64,000 nt of DNA from Mycobacterium sp. 852002-40037_SCH5390672 (GCF_001665875.1 NZ_LZTA01000082.1:23880-87879), one strand, 5' to 3'; shown: positions 19,614-30,794, numbered from the stretch's first letter. Notes: a model not told the origin generated them from the sequence alone. A program made the numbers and translations.

Positions 19614-20654
19614 ATGCGAATCGGGATCGCGCTGAATTATTCGGGCGGCTTTCACGAGGCCGTCGACCGCTTGGTCGAACTCGAGAAGTCCGGCATCGAA
19701 GTCGTGGTGGTGGCCGAGGCGTATGCCTTCGACGCCATCAGCCAGCTGGGCTATCTGGCCGCCAAGACGAACACCGTCGAGTTGGCGTCCGGGGTGCTGC
19801 CGATCTACATCCGTACGCCGTCGTTGTTGGCGATGACCGCCGCGGGGCTGGATTACGTGTCCGACGGGCGTTTCCGTCTCGGCATCGGCACCTCCGGGCC
19901 GCAGGTGATCGAGGGATTTCACGGCGTCCCGTTCGACGCCCCGATCGGCCGCACCCGCGAGATCGTGGAGATCTGCCGCAAGGTGTGGCGCCGCGAACGC
20001 GTGCAATACGACGGCAAGCACTATCAGCTGCCGTTGCCCGCGGACCGCGGAACGGGATTAGGCAAGTCGCTGCAGCTCATCAATCACCCTGTACGCGAAC
20101 GCATTCCGGTCAGCATCGCCGCGCTGGGCCCCAAGAACGTCGAGCTCACCGCCGAGATCGCCGAGGGCTGGCAACCCGTCTTCTACCTTCCGGACAAGGC
20201 CGCCTCGATGTGGGGTGAGGCTCTGGCGGCCGGTGCCGCCAAGCGCGATCCCGCGTTGGGGCCGCTCGATGTGATGGTGCACGCGTCGCTGGCCATCGGG
20301 GACAACCTTGACGAGCGGCTGGCCTGGGTCAAGCCGCAGCTGGGGCTCTACATCGGCGGGATGGGCGCCAAAGGCCGCAATTTCTACCACAATCTGGCGA
20401 CGCGCTACGGGTTCGGCGAGGTCGCCGACCGGATCCAGGAGCTGTACCTGTCGGGCCGCAAGCAGCAGGCCATCGACGCGGTGCCCGACGAGCTGGTGCG
20501 CGGCATGTCGCTGATCGGCCCGCCCGGATACGTCGCCGAACGCATGGCCGCCTTCGCCGAGGCCGGGGTGACCACGCTGCTGGTGAACCCGCTGGCCACC
20601 GACCGCGAGGAATCCATGCGCTTTGTCGAGGAAGCTTTGAAGCTGCAGCCCTGA
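19614..20654 (+). CDS. LLM-class F420-dependent oxidoreductase
   Basis: Luciferase-like monooxygenase-fold protein of 346 residues that probably uses reduced coenzyme F420 (as in Rv3520c, which it resembles closely from memory). Features seen include VVVAEAYAFDAISQLGYLAA near residue 35, SDGRFRLGIGTSGPQV near 85, the insertion with LPADRGTGLGKSLQLINHPVRE, and LGPKNVELTAEIAEGW near 180. The substrate is unknown. ATG at 19614 is chosen over GTG at 19605. It ends four bases before the convergent 20659-22089 gene. Confidence 0.88.
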   Translation: MRIGIALNYSGGFHEAVDRLVELEKSGIEVVVVAEAYAFDAISQLGYLAAKTNTVELASGVLPIYIRTPSLLAMTAAGLDYVSDGRFRLGIGTSGPQVIEGFHGVPFDAPIGRTREIVEICRKVWRRERVQYDGKHYQLPLPADRGTGLGKSLQLINHPVRERIPVSIAALGPKNVELTAEIAEGWQPVFYLPDKAASMWGEALAAGAAKRDPALGPLDVMVHASLAIGDNLDERLAWVKPQLGLYIGGMGAKGRNFYHNLATRYGFGEVADRIQELYLSGRKQQAIDAVPDELVRGMSLIGPPGYVAERMAAFAEAGVTTLLVNPLATDREESMRFVEEALKLQP

Positions 20655-20658
20655 GCGG

Positions 20659-22089
20659 TCATTGCCCCGCCTGCGGAAGCTGGTCCGCGGCAATCTCGCA
20701 GGGTGTTGACCCCTCGTTCGCCGCCGGTGCAGGCTCGGCGGAGGGAGCGGCGGGCGGTGCCGGCGGCTCGCCCGGTGGTGACGTGTCTGCCGGCGGTGCG
20801 CCCGCCGGTGCCGGGGCCTCGACCGGTTGAATCGGGTCGCTGGGCGCGCTCGGCTCGGGTGGGCCGACGGGTTGAACCTGGTCTGTTTTGGCGGGATCGT
20901 CGGCGTGCTCGGCGGCCTTGTCGTCAGCTGCGGTCTTGTCATCGATGACGTCGCCGGTGTGCTCGGGATCTTCCGGGTGGAACGGGTTTTCGTCGAAGGC
21001 GTTCTCGTCGTCGGCGCCGGCCAATGAGTCTGCGCCGCCCAGGCCGTCGCCCGTCGATCCGATCAGCCCGCCCACCGCATCGACGATGCGCCCGGCCAGC
21101 CCGAGCAGCCCGCCGCCACCGCCGAGTCCACCGCCCAGACCGCCGCCGCCGAGTCCACCGACGTCGCCCATGGGCATGCCACCCAGATCGCCCGCCGGCA
21201 TGCCCAGGGCATCGCCGAGCGCGGCTCCCCAGTCCGCCGGAGGCGCCGGGGCGGCGGCGACCGGCGGCGGTGCCGGAGCAACCGAATCCGGTGTGGCACC
21301 GCCCGAAGCGGGCACGGCGGACATCAATGTCGGCGCGGGATCGGCCGGCGGTACGGGCGCGACGGACACCGGCGGGGCGAGTTGCGTCGGCACAAAACCA
21401 CGTCCGAGATCACCGGGACATTCGAAGCGCGTCGTCGGTACGGCTGCCATCTTGTCGATGACCATGGCGTAGGACGTCTCGACCCCGTCCGAGGCCGACC
21501 GCATCGCCGTCAACCAGTCGTTGCGAATGTCATTGTCCACGTATGGCATAACCTGCTGGCGCACCACGTCGGCCGCGCTGTCCCGGTCCCCCGCCGTGAC
21601 CGCGGCCGCGGCGGCCAGCCATGCCGGCCGCGGCAGCCGCGCGCGGTCGTCGACGGCGATGGCGGTCGCCACTTTCGAGTCCACCAGATACCACAGGTTG
21701 TCGCGCAGCGACTCGCACCGTTGGGCCGCCGCGCGCAGTTCGGTGGCGACCGCGTCCGCGGTGTCGCAATGCCGCTGCAACAGCTGCACCGCGGCGTCCC
21801 CGCCCGAACCCGTCCACGCCGCGGCCAGCTCGGCCACCTGGGCGCGCTGCATCCGCAGCGCTTCGGCCGCCACCACGCCCGCCGCCCGCAGCTCCGCGCA
21901 GTCGCGGTCCAGCGCGCGCAGGTCGAGACCGTCCTCAGCCGCATACCGCTCGCGAACCTGTGCGGGATGCATTGTCAGATCGGGGTTTTGGTAGCCCAGC
22001 GCATGACAGGCCTGCACGTAGGTCTGGGTGTGCTCGACGGCAACCCGGCCCTCGGCGAGGCGCGCGGCCACATCCAACCGGTCGGCCAC
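20659..22089 (-). CDS. Ala/Pro/Gly-rich ESX-associated protein (Rv3439c-like)
   Basis: Protein of 476 residues. Residues 1-235 are alpha-helical, with the motif AAAWTGSGGDAA near residue 93 that recalls the WXG turn of type VII substrates. The middle is a Gly-Met-Leu stretch (GGMPMGDVGGLGGGGLGGG) with a hydrophobic helix. The C-terminus is long, rich in Pro, Asp, Glu and Ala, and likely disordered. It starts with GTG at 22089, three bases after the stop of the EspC-like gene, so the two are cotranscribed. The position and pair architecture match Rv3439c-Rv3440c near ESX-4. It may be a secreted substrate or chaperone partner; function is not established. Confidence 0.7.
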   Translation of the reverse strand: MADRLDVAARLAEGRVAVEHTQTYVQACHALGYQNPDLTMHPAQVRERYAAEDGLDLRALDRDCAELRAAGVVAAEALRMQRAQVAELAAAWTGSGGDAAVQLLQRHCDTADAVATELRAAAQRCESLRDNLWYLVDSKVATAIAVDDRARLPRPAWLAAAAAVTAGDRDSAADVVRQQVMPYVDNDIRNDWLTAMRSASDGVETSYAMVIDKMAAVPTTRFECPGDLGRGFVPTQLAPPVSVAPVPPADPAPTLMSAVPASGGATPDSVAPAPPPVAAAPAPPADWGAALGDALGMPAGDLGGMPMGDVGGLGGGGLGGGLGGGGGLLGLAGRIVDAVGGLIGSTGDGLGGADSLAGADDENAFDENPFHPEDPEHTGDVIDDKTAADDKAAEHADDPAKTDQVQPVGPPEPSAPSDPIQPVEAPAPAGAPPADTSPPGEPPAPPAAPSAEPAPAANEGSTPCEIAADQLPQAGQ

Positions 22090-22092
22090 GAG

Positions 22093-22422
22093 CTAGGCGA
22101 TCCGCGCCGCGGCATACAGTTCGGCGTCGGCATAGCGCTCGGCGCTGGACCGCAGCGCGAGGGCGATCTCGGTCGACGCACGCGACCACTGCGACACCTG
22201 AGCCACCAGCCGCTCCAATTCGACGCGCAGGGTGTCCCCGCGCGCGGTGTGCGCCCGCCCGGCGCTGGCCCCACCGAACGCCAGCCTGGCCAGATGGTCG
22301 CTGACCGCGCGGTCGAGGAAGTCGGCCGCCATCGCGAATTGGTTAGCGACACGTTGCGCCGCCGGCACATCGATCTGCGTACGGGCGACGGCTACAGGGC
22401 GTGTTCCCCCAACGGATTTCAT
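22093..22422 (-). CDS. EspC-type ESX secretion-associated protein (Rv3440c-like)
   Basis: Helical protein of 109 residues resembling the EspC family of type VII secretion targets: two helices joined by a Gly-rich turn (LAFGGASAG near residue 48), and a C-terminal SSAERYADAELYAA that matches the Y-x-x-x-D/E export signal (YADAE). It is immediately upstream of the larger Rv3439c-like gene, as EspC-family genes often pair with a larger partner. ATG at 22422. Export through ESX-4, encoded about 3 kb away, is an inference. Confidence 0.65.
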   Translation of the reverse strand: MKSVGGTRPVAVARTQIDVPAAQRVANQFAMAADFLDRAVSDHLARLAFGGASAGRAHTARGDTLRVELERLVAQVSQWSRASTEIALALRSSAERYADAELYAAARIA

Positions 22423-22464
22423 GCCTTATCCGACGCCCCCAGACGCGCCGGGGTTCCGAGGAGA

Positions 22465-23802
22465 TCAGAGCGCGTCGCTGACCGCTTCGGCGACGCGAGC
22501 GGCGACCCGCTGAGCTATGTCCTTCTCGGGCGCTTCCACCATGACGCGGATCATCGGCTCAGTTCCCGACGGGCGCAACAGGATTCGGCCGGTATCGCCC
22601 AGCTCGGCCTCGGCCTGCCCGACGGCGCTCTGCACCGCGGGCGCGCTGGCGGCGGTGTCCTTGTCGGCGACGGTGACATTGATCAGCACCTGCGGCAGCG
22701 TCCGCATCGCGGAGGCCAACTCGGCCAGCGACGAGCCGGTCTGCGCCATGCGGTTCATCAGCCGCAGCCCGGTGACGATGCCGTCGCCGGTCGAGCCCAG
22801 CGCGGGCATCACGATGTGCCCGGATTGCTCGCCGCCCAGACTGTAGTCGCCGGCCCGCAATTCCTCCACGACGTAGCGGTCGCCAACACCGGTGGTGCGC
22901 ACCGTGATTCCGGCCGAGCGCATGGCCAGGTGCAACCCCAGGTTGCTCATCACGGTGGTCACCAACGTCTTGGACGCCAGCTCGTCGGCCTCGTGCATGG
23001 CCAACGCCAGCACCACCATGATGTGGTCGCCGTCGACCAGATTGCCGTTGGCGTCGATGGCCAGGCACCGGTCGGCGTCCCCGTCGTGCGCCAGGCCCAG
23101 GTCGGCGCGGTGCGCGACGACCGCCGCGCGCAGCGAATCCAGGTGCGTCGAACCGCAGTTGTCGTTGATGTTGAGCCCGTTAGGGTCGGCGTTGATCGCG
23201 ATCACCCGCGCGCCGGCCGCGCGGTAGGCGCGCGGGGCCACCGCGGAGGCCGCGCCGTGGGCGCAGTCCACCACCACGGTCAGCCCGTCGAGGCGCAGCG
23301 TGCTGGCCTTGCTCAGGTGGCGCAGGTAGCGGTCGGCCGCGTCCTCGGCGTCAATGACCCGCCCGATCCCGGCGCCGACCGGGCGCAACCCCGGGTCCGC
23401 CCCGAGCAACGCCTCGATCTGCTCCTCGGTGCCGTCGTCGAGCTTGCGGCCGCCGGGACCGAAGATCTTGATGCCGTTGTCGGGCATCGGGTTGTGCGAC
23501 GCCGAGATCATCACCCCGAAGTCGGCGTCGTAAGCACCGGTCAGGTAGGCCACCGCGGGGGTGGGCAGCACCCCGACCCGCAGCGCGTCGACGCCGTGAC
23601 TGGTCAGCCCGGCGATCACCGCCGCCTCGAGCATTTCGCCGCTGGCCCGCGGATCGCGGCCGATCACCGCGACCCGCCGGCCCGGTGCCGGCGCGCTCGC
23701 CAGGTGCCGCGCCGCCGCGGAACCCAGCGCCAGCGCCAGCTCGGCGGTCAACTCGCGATTGGCGACCCCACGGACACCGTCGGTGCCGAATAGTCGACCC
23801 AT
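22465..23802 (-). CDS. glmM: phosphoglucosamine mutase GlmM
   Basis: Enzyme of 445 residues converting glucosamine-6-phosphate to glucosamine-1-phosphate for peptidoglycan precursor synthesis. The phosphoserine loop [16 protein letters not shown] (near residue 100), the magnesium loop DGDADRC (near 243), the sugar loop GGEQSGH (near 325) and the phosphate-binding loop [14 protein letters not shown] near the C-terminus are all intact. It acts directly after GlmS. It starts at ATG 23802 and is separated from rpsI by a hairpin terminator. Confidence 0.97.
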   Translation of the reverse strand: MGRLFGTDGVRGVANRELTAELALALGSAAARHLASAPAPGRRVAVIGRDPRASGEMLEAAVIAGLTSHGVDALRVGVLPTPAVAYLTGAYDADFGVMISASHNPMPDNGIKIFGPGGRKLDDGTEEQIEALLGADPGLRPVGAGIGRVIDAEDAADRYLRHLSKASTLRLDGLTVVVDCAHGAASAVAPRAYRAAGARVIAINADPNGLNINDNCGSTHLDSLRAAVVAHRADLGLAHDGDADRCLAIDANGNLVDGDHIMVVLALAMHEADELASKTLVTTVMSNLGLHLAMRSAGITVRTTGVGDRYVVEELRAGDYSLGGEQSGHIVMPALGSTGDGIVTGLRLMNRMAQTGSSLAELASAMRTLPQVLINVTVADKDTAASAPAVQSAVGQAEAELGDTGRILLRPSGTEPMIRVMVEAPEKDIAQRVAARVAEAVSDAL

Positions 23803-23896
23803 GCGAACAAACCTCTCACAGTTGTCGGGCTAGCACCTAACGTGCCCGTTCCTTTGTGAACGAAACCGGCCACGTCCGGGCGCAGACACGCCGCAG

Positions 23897-23937
23897 CCGG
23901 CCACAACTTGTGCACCACGATGCCAAGTTGTGGCCGG
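23897..23937 (-). terminator. hairpin terminator of rplM-rpsI
   Basis: CCGGCCACAACTTG (23897-23910) and its exact complement at 23924-23937 form a 14-bp stem with a 13-base loop, 15 bases past the rpsI stop. There is no clear T-run on the minus strand, which is common for mycobacterial terminators. It separates the ribosomal operon from glmM. Confidence 0.7.
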
Positions 23938-23951
23938 ATAGCGACGGCTGA

Positions 23952-24506
23952 TCAGCGCTTGCTGTACTGAGGCGCCTTACGGGCCTTCTTCAGGCCGTAC
24001 TTCTTGCGCTCGGTGGCGCGCGGGTCACGGGTGAGGAAGCCGGCCTTCTTCAGCGGGGGCCGGTCCTCGGGCTGGGCCACGATCAGCGCCCGGGCGATGC
24101 CCAGACGCAGCGCGCCGGCCTGCCCCGACGGGCCGCCGCCGTGCAGCAGCGCGTAGATGTCGAAGCTGTCCACCCGGTCGACGGTGACCAGCGGGGCCTT
24201 GATGAGCTGCTGGTGCACCTTGTTGGGGAAGTAGCCCTCCAGGGTGCGGCCGTTCAGGTTGAACTTGCCGGTGCCCGGCACCAGGCGCACCCGCACCACG
24301 GCCTCCTTGCGGCGGCCGACGGTCTGGATGGGCCGGTCGAACACGAAGGACTCGGCGGGCGCGGCGGCTTCGACGGTGTCGGAGGCCTCGACCGGGGCTT
24401 CGGTCACCTCGGCGACCTCGACGGTCACTTCGACTTCCGGGGTTTCCGGGTTATCCGCGGTTTCGGGGTTTTCCGGGTTTTCCACGGCCTCGGGCGTTTC
24501 GGTCAC
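23952..24506 (-). CDS. rpsI: 30S ribosomal protein S9 (uS9) with acidic N-terminal extension
   Basis: Ribosomal protein of 184 residues. The conserved S9 domain begins near residue 60 ([18 protein letters not shown]) and ends with the invariant KAPQYSKR tail that reaches the P-site tRNA. The first 55 residues are a Glu/Pro/Asn-rich, imperfectly repeated extension ([15 protein letters not shown]) followed by Val/Glu/Ala, as in other mycobacterial S9 proteins. GTG at 24506 overlaps the rplM stop as GTGA. Confidence 0.96.
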   Translation of the reverse strand: MTETPEAVENPENPETADNPETPEVEVTVEVAEVTEAPVEASDTVEAAAPAESFVFDRPIQTVGRRKEAVVRVRLVPGTGKFNLNGRTLEGYFPNKVHQQLIKAPLVTVDRVDSFDIYALLHGGGPSGQAGALRLGIARALIVAQPEDRPPLKKAGFLTRDPRATERKKYGLKKARKAPQYSKR

Positions 24507-24946
24507 TGGGCCACCTGCTTGATCTCGTACGGAACGGGCTGTTGTGCGGCGTGGGGGTGCGTCGGGCCGGCGTAAACGTGCAGTTTGCGCGCGATCTGGC
24601 GGGCCAGCTTGTTCTTGGGCAGCATGCCGACGATCGCGTCCTGAACGACACGGTCGGGGTGCTTGTCCATCAGCTCGCGCATGGTGCGACTGCTCAGACC
24701 ACCGGGATACCCCGAGTGGCGGTAAGCCAGCTTCTTGTCCAGCTTCTGGCCGCTGAAGGCGACCTTGTCGGCGTTGATGACGATGACGAAGTCACCGCCG
24801 TCGACATTGGGGGTGAACGTCGGCTTGTGCTTGCCGCGCAACAGGGTGGCTGCCACGACGGCAAGGCGGCCAAGCACCACGTCCGTGGCGTCGATGACGT
24901 GCCACGATCTCGTGGTGTCACCCGCCTTTGGCGTGTACGTAGGCAC
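24503..24946 (-). CDS. rplM: 50S ribosomal protein L13 (uL13)
   Basis: Ribosomal protein of 147 residues. It shows the conserved start [19 protein letters not shown], the middle [13 protein letters not shown] and RHSGYPGG, and the C-terminus [14 protein letters not shown] at 24946 gives the usual mycobacterial length; GTG at 24958 is possible and would add four residues. It is the first gene of the rplM-rpsI pair. Confidence 0.95.
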   Translation of the reverse strand: MPTYTPKAGDTTRSWHVIDATDVVLGRLAVVAATLLRGKHKPTFTPNVDGGDFVIVINADKVAFSGQKLDKKLAYRHSGYPGGLSSRTMRELMDKHPDRVVQDAIVGMLPKNKLARQIARKLHVYAGPTHPHAAQQPVPYEIKQVAQ

Positions 24947-25124
24947 AGCGCTTACCACTTTCTCTTTGCGAGCCTCTTGGCTCGGGGTGATCCCGGTGTG
25001 ACCCGGGGGCCGGTCAGGCGTTCGCGGCAGGGCTTGTCTCGGCGACCGACATTGACCCGAGGCCCCGGCGTACCGCACGCCAACGGAGCAGCTTACCGAC
25101 CGCCATCCCCGCAGGTCAAAATGA

Positions 25125-25165
25125 CTGTGTGGTCCCGACGGCTCTCCCCCGTCAGGACCACACAG
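25125..25165 (-). terminator. intrinsic terminator downstream of esxU-esxT
   Basis: CTGTGTGGTCC (25125-25135) pairs perfectly with GGACCACACAG (25155-25165), and the loop contains a second GACGG/CCGTC stem. On the minus strand it lies about 45 bases past the esxT stop and is followed by TCATTTTGACC, a short T-run. It insulates the ESX-4 genes from rplM-rpsI. Confidence 0.75.
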
Positions 25166-25207
25166 GTCTCACGGCGCGGCTAGGACCGCGCGGTGTCTAT
25201 TCGGCCG

Positions 25208-25504
25208 CTACCGCGCCCAGATGCCGGCCGCCCGACGGTCGGCTTCGGCCACCTCTTGCGCACCGTCGCGTACCGCATTTCCCAGCTCGACCAGTATCTC
25301 GTTGAGCGCGGTCGCCGACTGATGCCATTTCAGCTGCTCAGCCTGGTAGGCGGCGGCCGCTTCAGAGGTCCAGAGCTGCCGCAGCGGTGTGATCTGTGTG
25401 CACAGCTCGTCCAGCGCGGCGTTGAAGCGGGCCGACGTGGAGTGGATTTCCTGGCGCACCGAGTGTTCGATTTCGCCGAAGTTATAGGAAAGCACCGGGT
25501 CCAC
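25208..25504 (-). CDS. esxT: ESAT-6-like protein EsxT
   Basis: WXG100-family protein of 98 residues with two helices and a turn at QLWTSEAAAAY (residues 43-53). The canonical WXG is WTS here. The start LSYNFGEIEHSVRQEIH and the end ADRRAAGIWAR match EsxT (Rv3444c). It probably forms a heterodimer with EsxU and leaves through ESX-4. GTG at 25504 has a good ribosome site (GAGGGAGG). It lies 15 bases after esxU. Confidence 0.92.
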   Translation of the reverse strand: MDPVLSYNFGEIEHSVRQEIHSTSARFNAALDELCTQITPLRQLWTSEAAAAYQAEQLKWHQSATALNEILVELGNAVRDGAQEVAEADRRAAGIWAR

Positions 25505-25519
25505 GGGGATCCTCCCTCG

Positions 25520-25837
25520 TCACAGGTTTCCGCCGGCGGCGGCGATGTGGTGTGCATGGTTTTGGCCGGCCTCCTGCAGGGTGGCCGCATTGTGCCGAAT
25601 GGTGTCGGCGATGGCGTTCAGGGCGTGGTAGAGCCGCAGCGACTCCGCGTTCCAGCGATCCATCACCTCTTTGAAGCGCGCGGCGGCGAGCCCGCCCCAC
25701 GCCGACGCAGGCACGCCGTTCATGCGACCGACGAATGCCTGCAGCATCGCCCTGATTTCCTCGTTGCGGACGTCGGTGGCACCCGCCACCGACCGCATCA
25801 GGTCCAAGTCGGTGCTCAGCGTGTTCGATGCAGCCAT
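25520..25837 (-). CDS. esxU: ESAT-6-like protein EsxU
   Basis: WXG100 protein of 105 residues. It has the WXG turn [11 protein letters not shown] near residue 47, the helix [26 protein letters not shown] and the tail [12 protein letters not shown], matching EsxU (Rv3445c), the partner of EsxT. ATG at 25837 gives the 105-residue length expected. A longer frame runs upstream but has no ribosome site and is not needed. It is followed at once by esxT. Confidence 0.92.
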   Translation of the reverse strand: MAASNTLSTDLDLMRSVAGATDVRNEEIRAMLQAFVGRMNGVPASAWGGLAAARFKEVMDRWNAESLRLYHALNAIADTIRHNAATLQEAGQNHAHHIAAAGGNL

Positions 25838-25881
25838 ACCAAATACGACCCACGCGGCCGTCTTGCGGTTCCATAAAATTC

Positions 25882-27111
25882 TCATCCGACCGCGTGGGCG
25901 GATCGCACCGCCTGTTCGCACGCATCGCGGACGGCGTCTTCGTCGCCGGCCCGGCTCTGGCAACCGATGCTGATCCGAACCGGGCCGTCCAGCAGCACCG
26001 TCCAGCGCACATGATGGCCGGGGCGCACTTCGCGGTAAGTCACCGCCGGCCGGCCGACGCTGGTTCCGGACGGGTTGAAGTCGACAAACACCCCGGGCGG
26101 CGCCGCGTCGATCGCGCGCTTCAACCGGTCCGCGGTGCCGCTCAATGTCTCGCCCGCGACCGGCGATTGGGTGATGTGCAAAGCCACTTCGGGATCTGCC
26201 GGCGACGTGACCTGCACCCGTGCCGAGCCCGGTCCACTGACCACCCGCTGCTTCGACCATGCCACCGGCACCGACAGCGCCACCCGGCCCTCCACCAGAA
26301 ATGTAGTGGGCGCCGTTTCCACCGGCTTCGACGCTACGACACCGGGGCGGCCCATCGTCACTGCGGTCGGTGCCGCCGCGGCGATCACGATGGCGGCCGC
26401 ACCGAGCCCGCTCCGCGTCCGACCGCGCGATCGGTTGGCACCGGCGGGTGTGATCTTCGCACGCACCGGGTAGGCCGATGCCGCGAGTCGGGCCAGCCGG
26501 ATGTCGTTGATCGTGAGGATGTTTGGGATCTTCTGTCCGCTTCCGCGCACCGCGTCGGCGATCAGCGTCGCCAGCACCGGCGCACCGGCGACGGCGCTCG
26601 GTGTGTCGATCAGCGCGGCCGCGGGCGCCATCGCGGCGATGACACCCGCAACGCCGTGGGCGACGGACTGCGGTTCGGCGTTACGCGGTATGGCGGTGAC
26701 CTCGCTCGCCGTGATCGCCACCAGTCGCTCGGCGATTTCGACCACGACCGTCGCGGCCGGTGCGGCACCGCAAGACTGCATCAGCAGCGACGATCGTGCC
26801 CGCATCCGCGCTTCACCTGCCACGGACGCAGCGGCCGCACTCACCACGTCCACGCGCGGCGCCGACCACCACGAGGGATGAATGACGACCATACCGTCGC
26901 GGTGCCCCCGGGTTGCCGATCGCAGCGCGGCTTCCCACAATGCGTCGACGGCTACCGGGCGCTCCCCTACCAGCGCTACCCGGTCGTCAATCGCATCCAG
27001 CGCCGCCCGAACGATGCCGGCCATGTCGTCGTCGGCGACTGTGCTTGTCGCACAACATAACCGGCGGATCGTGCCGGGTCCGGCTTCGATGATTGCAGGG
27101 TGGTCGCTCAT
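25882..27111 (-). CDS. type VII secretion-associated protein, Rv3446c family
   Basis: Protein of 409 residues, the ESX-4 component found next to eccC4. The N-terminal half ([17 protein letters not shown] ... [13 protein letters not shown]) looks like a cytosolic domain of the actin-like or ASKHA type. A membrane helix near residues 260-285 ([19 protein letters not shown]) follows, then an extracytoplasmic beta domain with [21 protein letters not shown]. Its role is not defined. ATG overlaps the eccC4 stop (ATGA at 27108-27111), so it is translationally coupled to eccC4. Confidence 0.85.
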   Translation of the reverse strand: MSDHPAIIEAGPGTIRRLCCATSTVADDDMAGIVRAALDAIDDRVALVGERPVAVDALWEAALRSATRGHRDGMVVIHPSWWSAPRVDVVSAAAASVAGEARMRARSSLLMQSCGAAPAATVVVEIAERLVAITASEVTAIPRNAEPQSVAHGVAGVIAAMAPAAALIDTPSAVAGAPVLATLIADAVRGSGQKIPNILTINDIRLARLAASAYPVRAKITPAGANRSRGRTRSGLGAAAIVIAAAAPTAVTMGRPGVVASKPVETAPTTFLVEGRVALSVPVAWSKQRVVSGPGSARVQVTSPADPEVALHITQSPVAGETLSGTADRLKRAIDAAPPGVFVDFNPSGTSVGRPAVTYREVRPGHHVRWTVLLDGPVRISIGCQSRAGDEDAVRDACEQAVRSAHAVG

Positions 27112-30100
27112 GGTGGGCTCCAGGCAACCTGGACGAGTTCTTCGGCACCGGCCCGAGTGCTCAGGACGCCGCGGCCCGGCGGCAATCTCATCGGCCGCGT
27201 GGAACCGAACGATCCGCCTTCAGCTGGACATCCGCTCATCAGCAGCGACATGCAACCGAGGTCGTGCAGACTCGCCAGTAGTGGCTCGAACATCGCGCGC
27301 TCGACGCCACCGCTGCGGCGGGCAATGACCAGATGTAATCCCAGATCCGCTGCATACGGCAAGAACTCGACGACGGGTGCCAGCGCATTGCCCGTCGGGG
27401 TGGCGACCAGGTCGTAGTCATCGACGACGACAAAAAGTTCCGGCCCCGACCACCAGACACCGCTGCGCAACTGGGCCTGGGTGGCGTCCGGCGGCGGCAT
27501 CCGCGCCCGCAGAGACTCGATCAGCTCGGGCAGCAATACAGCCAGCGCCGCGGGCGACATGGCATAACCGCTGAGATGTTCCGACTCGACGACACCGAGC
27601 AGTGCGCGCCGAAAGTCGACGATCAACAGCCGGGCTTGCATGGGCGTCTTCGTCCGGACGATTTCGCGGCACAACGTCCGCAACGTCGCGGTCTTCCCGC
27701 ACTCGTTGTCGCCGAGGACCAGAAGATGGGAGTGGCTTCCGAAATCGATTGCCATCGGCCGTAGTTCGCGTTCCCGTAGGCCAAGCAGGATCGGCGTACC
27801 CGATTCGGCGTTCGATCCGCGCACTGCGATCTCGATCGCTTCGCGATCCACCTGCATGGGCAGCTGGGGTATCGGCGGAGCAATCGATTCACCGGCCGGC
27901 ACCTCGGCGATGGGCAGGGCAATCACCATGTGCAGGCCCTCACGGGAAAGACCACGGCCCGGGCTGTCACGCGGCACATGCTGCGCGGCCTTGCGGTCGA
28001 TTTCGGAGTCCGCGGCATCGCCCAGCCGTAACTCGACGCGAGTGCCGATCTGATCCCTCAGCGATGGCCGGACCTCGGCCCACCGCGACGCCGACAACAC
28101 CACGTGCACACCGAACGAAAGCCCTTGAGCCGCCAGTGCGGTGATCGACTCCTCCAGCGTTTCGAATCCTTGGCGCACGCCCGCCCAGCCGTCGATGACG
28201 AGGAAGACGTCACCGAACGGATCATTGTTCATGCGCCGCTGACGGTATTGGGCGATCGACGCGATGCCGTGCTCACGAAATAGGGCTTCACGGCGACGCA
28301 CGAGCGACTCGCATTCGGCGACCATCCGGGCGACCAGACGCGGTTCCGCTCGCCCCGCCACCGCACCCACATGCGGCAGGGCGTCAACCGTCGACAGCGC
28401 CCCACCGCCGAAATCCAGGCAGTAGAACTGCACCTGACCAGGATCATGCGTGGCCGCCAGGGCCGTAATGAGGGTGCACAGCGTCGTCGACTTTCCCGAT
28501 TGGGGTGCGCCGATGACCGCCACATTGCCTGCGGCTCCTGACATATCGACCATAAGCGGTGTCCGGCACTGATCGAAGGGGCGGTCGATGATGCCGATGG
28601 GGACCGTCAGGTTCCCCGGCATGCAGCCAGCGTCGGCCAGCACGGTGCGCAGCGCGGGCGCCGACCCGAGCGGGGGCAGCCAGACCCGATGCGCGAATGG
28701 CCCCTGGCCACCCAGGCGATCCAGCACAGCATGCGAGATGGTCCGTTCGGGCGTCCCGCTGACGTCGGCGGCGCGGGTGACCGCCCCGGTTACCCGGGTG
28801 CTGAACACCCGCACCGAGCGCGCTGTGACGGCGGGCGCACGAGATGGCGTGTTCGCCGGCAGCGGTGCCGAAACCAGGGCGGCCTGGAAGCGAATCGGTT
28901 CACCACCGCTGATGCGCAAGAACCCGGCGCCAGGGGTGCCCGCCAGCCGGTATGCGTCCAGATTCCCCAGCACGGCTTGGGATTCGGCGGCGGACAGCGT
29001 TTTCAGGCAGATCCGGTACGAGAGGTGGGCTTCCAGTCCGCGGAGGCGGCCCTCATCGAGGCGCTGGCTGGCCAGCAGCAGGTGCATGCCCAGTGAACGG
29101 CCGAGGCGGCCGATCGCGACGAACATGTCGGCGAAATCGGGATGCTGGCTGAGCAATTCGGAGAACTCGTCGACGATGATGAACAGCGTGGGCAGCGGGG
29201 CGGCACCAACCCCGCGCACGCGTTGGTATGCCGCGACGCTGGCGCAGGCCGCTGTCCGCAGCAATTGCTGGCGACGGTTCATCTCACCGGCCAGGGCATC
29301 GCGCATCCGGGCCACCAGCGGCGCGTCGTCGGCCAGGTTGGTGATCACCGCCGACACATGGGGAGCGTGCGCATAGTCGGAAAATGTTGCGCCGCCCTTG
29401 AAGTCGACGAGGAGCAGATTCAGCGCTTCCGGTGAGTTGTGGGTCATCATGCCCAGCGCGATGGTGCGCAACAGTTCCGACTTCCCCGATCCGGTGGCGC
29501 CGATGCACAGCCCATGTGGGCCCATCCCGTCTTCGGCCGGCTCTTTGATGTCCAGCTCGAGTGGGACACCCTCAACGGTGGTTCCGATCGGTACGCGAAG
29601 TCGGTCGCGGTGCCCTCGGCGACGCCACACAGTGACCGGATCGAAACGGTCCAGATCGGAAAGCCCGGCCATTTCTTGCCAATTGGGGCCAGAAGGTGCC
29701 GAGCAGGCCGTGCGCGCGTGGTGCCCGGCCAGCCGGCGTGCACAAATCAGCGCGTCGATGGGCGCCATCCGGTCGGGGCGCAATCCGGATGCCGGGTGGG
29801 CGGGGGTCGTGATTTTCAACGGTGCGCCATCGCAGCCGGTGCCGACCCCGATGCCGGTTGCGCCGATGATCGGATCGAGACCCTCGGCCAGATCGGTGAT
29901 CACCACTACTTCGGGTCCTTGCACCGCCGCGAGCGCATGCCGCGCCTCTGCCGCGCCCGAATAGATCATCCGCACCGGACCCGCCTCGTCGGTGTGGACC
30001 GGATGCTGGTTGTGGGGCAGCCATTTCAGCCAATCCCAGTAGGCTCGGTTCTCCTCGTCGATCGCAGCGGCGATCAGCACGTGATCGGGTGCGTGCAGTA

Positions 30101-30794
30101 CGGCCAGTTGGCAGACGACCGCACGCAGTAGCCCGCGCACCTCGGCCGGATCGCCGTCGATCGTCACGAGTGTTCCGGCACCCAAGCCGATCGTGGCCGC
30201 AGCGTGGATCGCCGAATGGGTGTGCAGGAAGTTCCGTAAAGCCGCGGCAGTGACCGGATCGCGGAGTTCCTCCGGCGGCAGCCGCGGGGCAACCAATCGG
30301 CGGGCGAGCGGCTGGGTTCCCATGCCCACCCGGACGAGGCCGAAGTTGACGTCGGTCGGCCGCCGCTCCCACATCCGTGGGCCGCCGATCAACGTCCACA
30401 GCGTGTCGGGATCGGGATGGCTCCTGACCGATGACATGTGCTGTGCCACAGCAATTTCGGATACAGGCTGACTCAACCTGCTCAGGTATTCGAGATATTG
30501 ATCGCGGTCGGCATCGATCCCGCCGCCGTGCCGACGGGTTCGGGCGGTCAGCCCGGTTACCACAGTCGAAACCAGCATCATCGCCGGGAATGCCAGAAAC
30601 ATCGGGTTACGGGCCGCGCCGGTCCCAGCGGTGAACACCGCGGCCATGACGCCCATGCACACCAGGGAAAGCACAACCGGCACCAGCCGTGGCAGCATGC
30701 CCGGCGATTCCGGAGATGGGAGTTCGGGCGGCGCGTCTACCACGATGTCTTCAGCGGGAACCTGCGGTACCGCCGACACGAACGCCTGGGTCAT
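27108..30794 (-). CDS. eccC4: ESX-4 type VII secretion ATPase EccC4
   Basis: FtsK/SpoIIIE-type motor ATPase of 1228 residues, the engine of the ESX-4 complex. Two membrane helices lie near residues 33-85. Three nucleotide-binding domains follow, with Walker A motifs [13 protein letters not shown] (near 432), [12 protein letters not shown] (near 760) and [13 protein letters not shown] (near 1026). The single-chain form, rather than split EccCa/EccCb, is typical of ESX-4. The gene is divergent from eccD4, 127 bases away. Its stop overlaps the Rv3446c-family start. Confidence 0.97.
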   Translation of the reverse strand: MTQAFVSAVPQVPAEDIVVDAPPELPSPESPGMLPRLVPVVLSLVCMGVMAAVFTAGTGAARNPMFLAFPAMMLVSTVVTGLTARTRRHGGGIDADRDQYLEYLSRLSQPVSEIAVAQHMSSVRSHPDPDTLWTLIGGPRMWERRPTDVNFGLVRVGMGTQPLARRLVAPRLPPEELRDPVTAAALRNFLHTHSAIHAAATIGLGAGTLVTIDGDPAEVRGLLRAVVCQLAVLHAPDHVLIAAAIDEENRAYWDWLKWLPHNQHPVHTDEAGPVRMIYSGAAEARHALAAVQGPEVVVITDLAEGLDPIIGATGIGVGTGCDGAPLKITTPAHPASGLRPDRMAPIDALICARRLAGHHARTACSAPSGPNWQEMAGLSDLDRFDPVTVWRRRGHRDRLRVPIGTTVEGVPLELDIKEPAEDGMGPHGLCIGATGSGKSELLRTIALGMMTHNSPEALNLLLVDFKGGATFSDYAHAPHVSAVITNLADDAPLVARMRDALAGEMNRRQQLLRTAACASVAAYQRVRGVGAAPLPTLFIIVDEFSELLSQHPDFADMFVAIGRLGRSLGMHLLLASQRLDEGRLRGLEAHLSYRICLKTLSAAESQAVLGNLDAYRLAGTPGAGFLRISGGEPIRFQAALVSAPLPANTPSRAPAVTARSVRVFSTRVTGAVTRAADVSGTPERTISHAVLDRLGGQGPFAHRVWLPPLGSAPALRTVLADAGCMPGNLTVPIGIIDRPFDQCRTPLMVDMSGAAGNVAVIGAPQSGKSTTLCTLITALAATHDPGQVQFYCLDFGGGALSTVDALPHVGAVAGRAEPRLVARMVAECESLVRRREALFREHGIASIAQYRQRRMNNDPFGDVFLVIDGWAGVRQGFETLEESITALAAQGLSFGVHVVLSASRWAEVRPSLRDQIGTRVELRLGDAADSEIDRKAAQHVPRDSPGRGLSREGLHMVIALPIAEVPAGESIAPPIPQLPMQVDREAIEIAVRGSNAESGTPILLGLRERELRPMAIDFGSHSHLLVLGDNECGKTATLRTLCREIVRTKTPMQARLLIVDFRRALLGVVESEHLSGYAMSPAALAVLLPELIESLRARMPPPDATQAQLRSGVWWSGPELFVVVDDYDLVATPTGNALAPVVEFLPYAADLGLHLVIARRSGGVERAMFEPLLASLHDLGCMSLLMSGCPAEGGSFGSTRPMRLPPGRGVLSTRAGAEELVQVAWSPP

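Noticed and set aside
21382..23793. An 803-residue plus-strand frame across the glmM region
   Set aside because: It overlaps glmM and two type VII-associated genes on the other strand, and its product is a His/Arg/Gln-rich shadow without domains.
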